Assembly (NCBI GenBank): GCA_027335965.1
Contig: DAHWGZ010000041.1
Location: 1 to 11,557, forward strand
DNA: 11,557 bases
Reading direction: 5' to 3'
Origin: Acidiferrobacter sp.
GTDB lineage: Bacteria > Pseudomonadota > Gammaproteobacteria > Acidiferrobacterales > Acidiferrobacteraceae
Below the pieces are notes generated by a model. The model was not told the origin of the DNA and ran no database searches. It saw nothing but the letters and a program-made list of their open reading frames with translations. Positions within the stretch are counted from its first letter, which is position 1. Every line of letters begins with the position of its first letter. Positions 5,676 through 11,557 of the stretch are shown one piece after another. The translations under genes and the position numbers were made by a program.

Positions 5676-6266
5676 TTAGCGGTCGCTGGTCTCGCCGCGC
5701 GCCCAGCAGCCCAGCACATAGGGGTAGAGCGCATGCTCGAGGGTGAGCACGCGCGCGGCGAGCGTCGCCGGGGATTCTTCCGGGTTCACCGCGAGTCCGG
5801 CCTGGGCGATGATCGGGCCGCCATCAACGGCGTCGGTGACGAGGTGCACCGTGGCGCCATGGAAGCGCGCGCCCGCTGCCAGGGCGCGCCGGTGGGTGTC
5901 GAGTCCGGGGAACGCCGGCAAAAGCGAGGGGTGGATGTTGAGCAGGCGTCCCCGGTAGCGGCCCACGAAGTCCGCGCCCAGGACCCTCAGAAAGCCGGCC
6001 AGCGCGATGACGTCCGGGGCCAGATCGTCCAGCTCCGCCGCCAGGGCGCGCTCGAAGGCCGCGCGCGTGGCAAACGGCCGATGATCGACGATGCGCACCG
6101 CAAGGCCCTGGTCGCGCGCGTAGTCGACGGCCGGCGCCGTGGGGTTGTTGCTGACCACCCCGATGATCCCATAGCCCTGTTCGGGGGCCTTTTCGTGCAG
6201 GGCGCGCAGGTTGCTGCCGCGCCCCGAAACCATGACCGCGACCCGCAAGGGCGGTCTCAGGCCCAT
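5676..6266 (-). CDS. purN: Phosphoribosylglycinamide formyltransferase (GAR transformylase)
   Basis: Third step of de novo purine synthesis: transfers a formyl group from 10-formyl-tetrahydrofolate to GAR. The protein has 196 residues, slightly shorter than E. coli PurN. The phosphate-binding [11 protein letters not shown] segment lies near residue 13. The catalytic triad is visible: N110 and H112 in [14 protein letters not shown], and D145 in [13 protein letters not shown]. The start at 6266 ([15 protein letters not shown]) overlaps the end of purM by 10 bp (the purM TGA is at 6257), so translation is probably coupled; there is no strong separate ribosome binding site. The same frame is open up to 6470, but that translation is Arg/Gly-rich shadow inside purM and is rejected. 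Last gene of the purM-purN operon. Confidence 0.96.
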   Translation of the reverse strand: MGLRPPLRVAVMVSGRGSNLRALHEKAPEQGYGIIGVVSNNPTAPAVDYARDQGLAVRIVDHRPFATRAAFERALAAELDDLAPDVIALAGFLRVLGADFVGRYRGRLLNIHPSLLPAFPGLDTHRRALAAGARFHGATVHLVTDAVDGGPIIAQAGLAVNPEESPATLAARVLTLEHALYPYVLGCWARGETSDR

Positions 6267-7294
6267 GCGAATTCGCCGGGACCCTCGTCGATGCGGCCGA
6301 TGACAAACGGCGCCTCCCCGTGATCGCGGAGGATGGCCTCGGCGACCCCGGCGTCGGCGGCATCGACCACCACCACCATGCCCACGCCGCAGTTGAAGGT
6401 CCGGTACATCTCCTCCTCGGCGATGGCCCCGCCCTCCTGCAGCCAGCCGAAGATCGCGGGCCGCGACCATGAAGAGCGGTCGATGACGGCGCGCCGGCCC
6501 TCGGGGATCACGCGCGGGACATTGCCAGGCAGCCCCCCGCCGGTGATGTGCGCCATGGCATGGACGTCGATCGCGGCATGGAGCGCGAGCAGGGCCTTCA
6601 CATAGATGCGCGTGGGCGCGAGCAGGATGTCGTCGAGGCGGCGGTCGCCGACGGCTGCGGCGAGGTCCGCCCCGCGCCGGTCGATGACCGCGCGCGCCAG
6701 GGAGTAGCCGTTGGAGTGCAGCCCCGAGGAGGGCAGGCCCAGGATGATGTCGCCGCTTTTGACGCGGCGGCCGTCGATCAGGCGTTCACGCTCCACCGCC
6801 CCCACGCAGAAGCCGGCCAGGTCGTAATCCTGATCGCGGTACATCCCCGGCATCTCCGCGGTCTCGCCGCCGACCAGGGCCGCGCCCGCCAACTCGCAGC
6901 CGCGGCCGATTCCGGCGATAATACGCCCGGCCCGGCCGACGTCGAGCCGGCCCGAGGCGAAGTAGTCTAGAAAAAAGAGCGGCTCGGCCCCTTGCACGAC
7001 GATATCGTTGGCGCACATGGCGACCAGATCGATCCCGATCTCGTCATGGCGATCGAGCGCGATCGCCAGCAGGAGCTTTGTGCCCACGCCGTCGGTGCCC
7101 GAGACCAGTACGGGGTCGCGGTAGCGCCCAGACAGCGCAAAGAGCGCGCCAAACCCGCCGAGGCCCGCGAGGACCCCGGGGCGGGTGGTTTTGGCGGCGA
7201 TCGGCTTCAGAGTCTCGACCAGGGCGTCGCCGGCTTCGATGTCGACGCCGGCGGCGCGATAGCTCAAGGGGCTTGGGGTCTTGGGTTCGGTCAC
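6257..7294 (-). CDS. purM: Phosphoribosylformylglycinamidine cyclo-ligase (AIR synthetase)
   Basis: Fifth step of purine synthesis: ATP-dependent closure of FGAM to aminoimidazole ribonucleotide. The 345-residue length matches the family. It begins [16 protein letters not shown], with GTDGVGTKL (66-74), [19 protein letters not shown] (from 93), GGETAEMPG (142-150), [11 protein letters not shown] (189-199) and [13 protein letters not shown] near the middle of the C-terminal half. These are conserved PurM nucleotide- and substrate-binding motifs. The start codon is GTG at 7294; no strong Shine-Dalgarno site is visible. A candidate promoter lies at 7332-7360. The gene is divergent from the CDP-alcohol phosphatidyltransferase operon and overlaps purN downstream. 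The purM-purN neighbourhood with perM-hda is common in gammaproteobacteria. Confidence 0.97.
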   Translation of the reverse strand: MTEPKTPSPLSYRAAGVDIEAGDALVETLKPIAAKTTRPGVLAGLGGFGALFALSGRYRDPVLVSGTDGVGTKLLLAIALDRHDEIGIDLVAMCANDIVVQGAEPLFFLDYFASGRLDVGRAGRIIAGIGRGCELAGAALVGGETAEMPGMYRDQDYDLAGFCVGAVERERLIDGRRVKSGDIILGLPSSGLHSNGYSLARAVIDRRGADLAAAVGDRRLDDILLAPTRIYVKALLALHAAIDVHAMAHITGGGLPGNVPRVIPEGRRAVIDRSSWSRPAIFGWLQEGGAIAEEEMYRTFNCGVGMVVVVDAADAGVAEAILRDHGEAPFVIGRIDEGPGEFAWA

Positions 7295-7331
7295 TGGGGT
7301 TTTGTCACAGGGGGGCTCCGAGATGGCCGTT

Positions 7332-7360
7332 ATGTTAGGGCCTGGGGCCCTGCAAGTAAA
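7332..7360 (-). promoter_or_regulatory. Candidate purM promoter
   Basis: On the minus strand TTTACT (-35, 7360-7355; 4 of 6) and TAACAT (-10, 7337-7332; 4 of 6) are 17 bp apart. The start would be near 7325, giving a leader of about 30 nt to the GTG at 7294. The spacer contains a perfect inverted repeat (7337-7351). No E. coli-type PurR box was seen. The divergent operon must start from the same 144-bp gap; a TTGACT at 7363-7368 could be its -35, but no matching -10 follows at the right distance. Confidence 0.4.
7337..7351. promoter_or_regulatory. Palindrome in the purM promoter spacer
   Basis: AGGGCC-TGG-GGCCCT is a perfect 6+6 bp inverted repeat with a 3-bp centre. It lies between the proposed -10 and -35 of purM, where a bound repressor would block polymerase. 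It could equally be a chance GC palindrome or a short hairpin. No regulator is identified. Confidence 0.3.
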
Positions 7361-7438
7361 TCTTGACTTCGGTCGGCGCGCCCGGGTGCCCGGGGCTAGG
7401 CGCGGCCGGGGCTGGCACCGCGACAGAGGGACGTCTGC

Positions 7439-8005
7439 GTGAAGAGACTGCAGTATCTACCCAACATGATCACGCTTTTGCGGATGGCGTTCGTGCCGCT
7501 TCTGATCCTGGTCTTGAAGGATCACCGTTACCTCGAGGCCCTGTGGGTGTTCCTGATCGCCGGGATATCGGACGGCCTGGACGGTTACATCGCCAAGCGA
7601 TTCGGTTTCGTGAGCCAGCTCGGCGCCATCCTCGACCCGCTGGCCGACAAGATCCTGTTGGTGAGCGCCTACGTCATGCTGGCGCTGCTCGCGTTCGTGC
7701 CCTTTTGGCTGGTGCTCGTGGTGACCTTCCGGGACGCGCTCATCGTCGGCGGCTATCTCGTCTATACCTCGCTGTACGGGCCGGTATCGATGCACCCGAG
7801 CCGGGTGAGCAAGTTCAACACCTTTACCCAGATCCTGCTCGTGGTGTTCCTGCTCACCGAGCGCGCCTTCGCCTTCCATGTCGCCCACATCCAGACGGCC
7901 CTCGTCTACGTGGTCCTTGTCACGACGATCGCAAGCGGCGGACACTATCTGTGGACTTGGGGGATCGTGCGGGAGGTCGAGGCGAGACGTGCTGGGAGAG
8001 ACTGA
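7439..8005 (+). CDS. CDP-alcohol phosphatidyltransferase (PgsA-like)
   Basis: Integral membrane enzyme, 188 residues, that transfers a phosphatidyl group from CDP-diacylglycerol to an alcohol, most likely glycerol-3-phosphate to give phosphatidylglycerophosphate. The family motif is complete: D45-x2-D48-G49-x2-A52-K53-x8-G62-x3-D66-x3-D70, with Lys instead of the usual Arg after Ala; the Asp residues bind the metal and CDP. Hydrophobic helices lie at about 10-26, 32-43, 70-100 and 130-170. The N-terminus [16 protein letters not shown] is typical of PgsA. The GTG start at 7439 has AGAGGG (7425-7430) upstream. Whether it is the essential PgsA or a cardiolipin-synthase-like paralogue cannot be decided without the rest of the genome. 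It overlaps perM by 17 bp and starts the perM-hda operon. Confidence 0.9.
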   Translation: MKRLQYLPNMITLLRMAFVPLLILVLKDHRYLEALWVFLIAGISDGLDGYIAKRFGFVSQLGAILDPLADKILLVSAYVMLALLAFVPFWLVLVVTFRDALIVGGYLVYTSLYGPVSMHPSRVSKFNTFTQILLVVFLLTERAFAFHVAHIQTALVYVVLVTTIASGGHYLWTWGIVREVEARRAGRD

Positions 8006-9028
8006 ACGCCGGGTCCTGTATGCCGTCGCGGTCGTGCTGGCGGCGGGTGCCGTGATCTATGTCCTGGCGCCGGTGGTCACCCTGTTCCTGTTGGCCTCGC
8101 TCATCGCCTATATCGCCAACCCGCTGGTCTCGCGGGCGCAGCGCGCCGGCGTGCCGCGTAGCGCCACCATACTTCTCCTATTGCTGCTGCTGGTGCTTGC
8201 GGCCGCCGCCCTGGCATTCGCGCTCGTGCCCATGGCGCAAAAGGAGTTCACGACCTTCACCGCGCACGCGCCCGCCTACATGGATGGGTTGCAGGCGCGC
8301 ATCCTGCGCGCCACCCATGGACGCTATACGCCGGACCTCCACGCGCTGAAGCGGCATATCCTCGCGCAATGGCAGGGCGTGGGGGCCGATGTCGCCCGGC
8401 TTCTGCCGGCAGCCACCGCCTCCGGCCTGCACATCCTCGTGGCGCTCGCGCGGCTCATGCTGATCCTCGTGGTCACGTTCTACCTGTTGCGGGACTGGGA
8501 CGAGATTTGCGCCACCGCCGTGGAGATCCTGCCGGGCCGCTGCCGCGAGCCCGTGACGCGCTTCGCGAGCGAGGCCGATGTCCAATTGGGCGGGCTTCTG
8601 CGCGGCCAGCTCACGGTCATGGTCGCGCTCGCCATGCTCTATACTGTAGGCCTCAGCCTCGCGGGCCTGGATCTGGCCCTGCCGGTCGGCGTCATGACGG
8701 GATTTTTGAGCTTCATCCCGTATCTCGGTTTTTTCACCGGGCTTTTCACCGCGAGCCTCGCTGTGTTGCTGCAGTACCACGACCTGAGGCATCTTCTGTT
8801 CGTGTTCGCGGCCTTCGGTTTTGGAGAGATGATGGAGAGCATGGTCCTCGGTCCGCGGCTCGTGGGTCGCTCGATCGGCCTGCATCCGCTGCTCGTGATC
8901 CTTGCGGTGCTGACGGGGGGGCAGCTTTTCGGTTTCGCCGGGATCTTGCTGGCCCTTCCGGCCTCCGCGGTCCTCATGGTCTGGCTAAAGCGCGTCCATG
9001 CCCGTTATCGCCATAGCGCGTGGTCCGA

Positions 9029-9032
<4 letters not shown>
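7989..9032 (+). CDS. perM: AI-2E family transporter / PerM permease
   Basis: Polytopic inner-membrane protein of 347 residues, near the length of E. coli PerM (about 350). Hydrophobic helices are at about 10-45 and 57-82. A soluble segment (83-145) follows, then helices at about 147-167, 208-228, 230-260, 265-280 and 298-333. The C-terminal signature is strong: SFIPYLGFFTG, MMESMVLGPRLVGRSIGLHP and GGQLFGFAGILLALPASAV. The family includes transporters for varied solutes or ions; PerM itself has no firmly known substrate. The start is GTG at 7989 with GAGG (7979-7982) inside the 3' end of the preceding gene; a longer frame to 7878 reads out-of-frame shadow of that gene. It ends in an ATGA overlap with hda. 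The perM-hda adjacency is conserved in gammaproteobacteria. Confidence 0.92.

Positions 9033-11557
<2,525 letters not shown>

Noticed and set aside
6267..6470. Upstream extension of purN
   Set aside because: The translation is Arg/Gly-rich and lies entirely in the purM coding region; conserved PurN sequence begins just after 6266.
7363..7400. TTGACT as -35 of the lipid-perM-hda operon with CTAGGC as -10
   Set aside because: The spacing is far beyond 17 bp, and no acceptable -10 occurs at the right distance; only the -35-like hexamer is visible.

Overview
The window is GC-rich, gene-dense chromosomal DNA from a gammaproteobacterium. Evidence for this is the rpmB-rpmG pair, a Pseudomonas-type DesA desaturase, and the purN-purM block beside perM-hda, an arrangement typical of that class. 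Nothing looks plasmid-, phage- or transposon-derived. A free-living chemolithotroph or sulfur oxidiser (for example an Acidiferrobacter-like organism) is possible but is only inferred from overall protein flavour and a DsrE-like domain.

Layout. 11-412 (+): ribosomal proteins L28 and L33. 622-1239 (+): a stand-alone HNH nuclease-like protein with its own sigma70-type promoter. 1294-2484 (-): DesA-type acyl desaturase, preceded on the same strand by a small conserved protein (2562-2765). That small gene is divergent from a NUDIX hydrolase (2798-3235, +), whose 3' end overlaps a convergent gene. 3180-5573 (-): an apparent three-gene regulatory operon, in transcription order an ECF sigma factor, a membrane anti-sigma factor fused to a DsrE-like domain, and an exported seven-bladed beta-propeller protein. 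A candidate ECF-type promoter lies just upstream. 5676-7294 (-): purM-purN, overlapping by 10 bp. 7439-9715 (+): CDP-alcohol phosphatidyltransferase, perM (AI-2E family) and hda, all overlapping. 9712-11557 (-): an aspartase/fumarase-family lyase (cut by the window end) followed by wrbA.

Working together. The housekeeping parts cover translation, steps 3 and 5 of purine synthesis, membrane lipid synthesis and desaturation, and control of replication initiation. The phospholipid synthase-perM-hda operon puts acidic phospholipid synthesis and DnaA inactivation under shared expression. The most unusual part is the ECF operon. Its anti-sigma factor has a cytoplasmic anti-sigma domain, one membrane helix and a C-terminal DsrE-like domain with a conserved-type Cys, predicted to be periplasmic. 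With the co-encoded periplasmic propeller it could be an envelope sensor of sulfane-sulfur or thiol state. That function is inference. The domain layout and overlaps are visible in the sequence.

No tRNA, rRNA, CRISPR array, insertion sequence or long repeat was seen. No gap longer than 300 bp lacks a gene; the largest (413-621) holds a promoter and weak hairpins.
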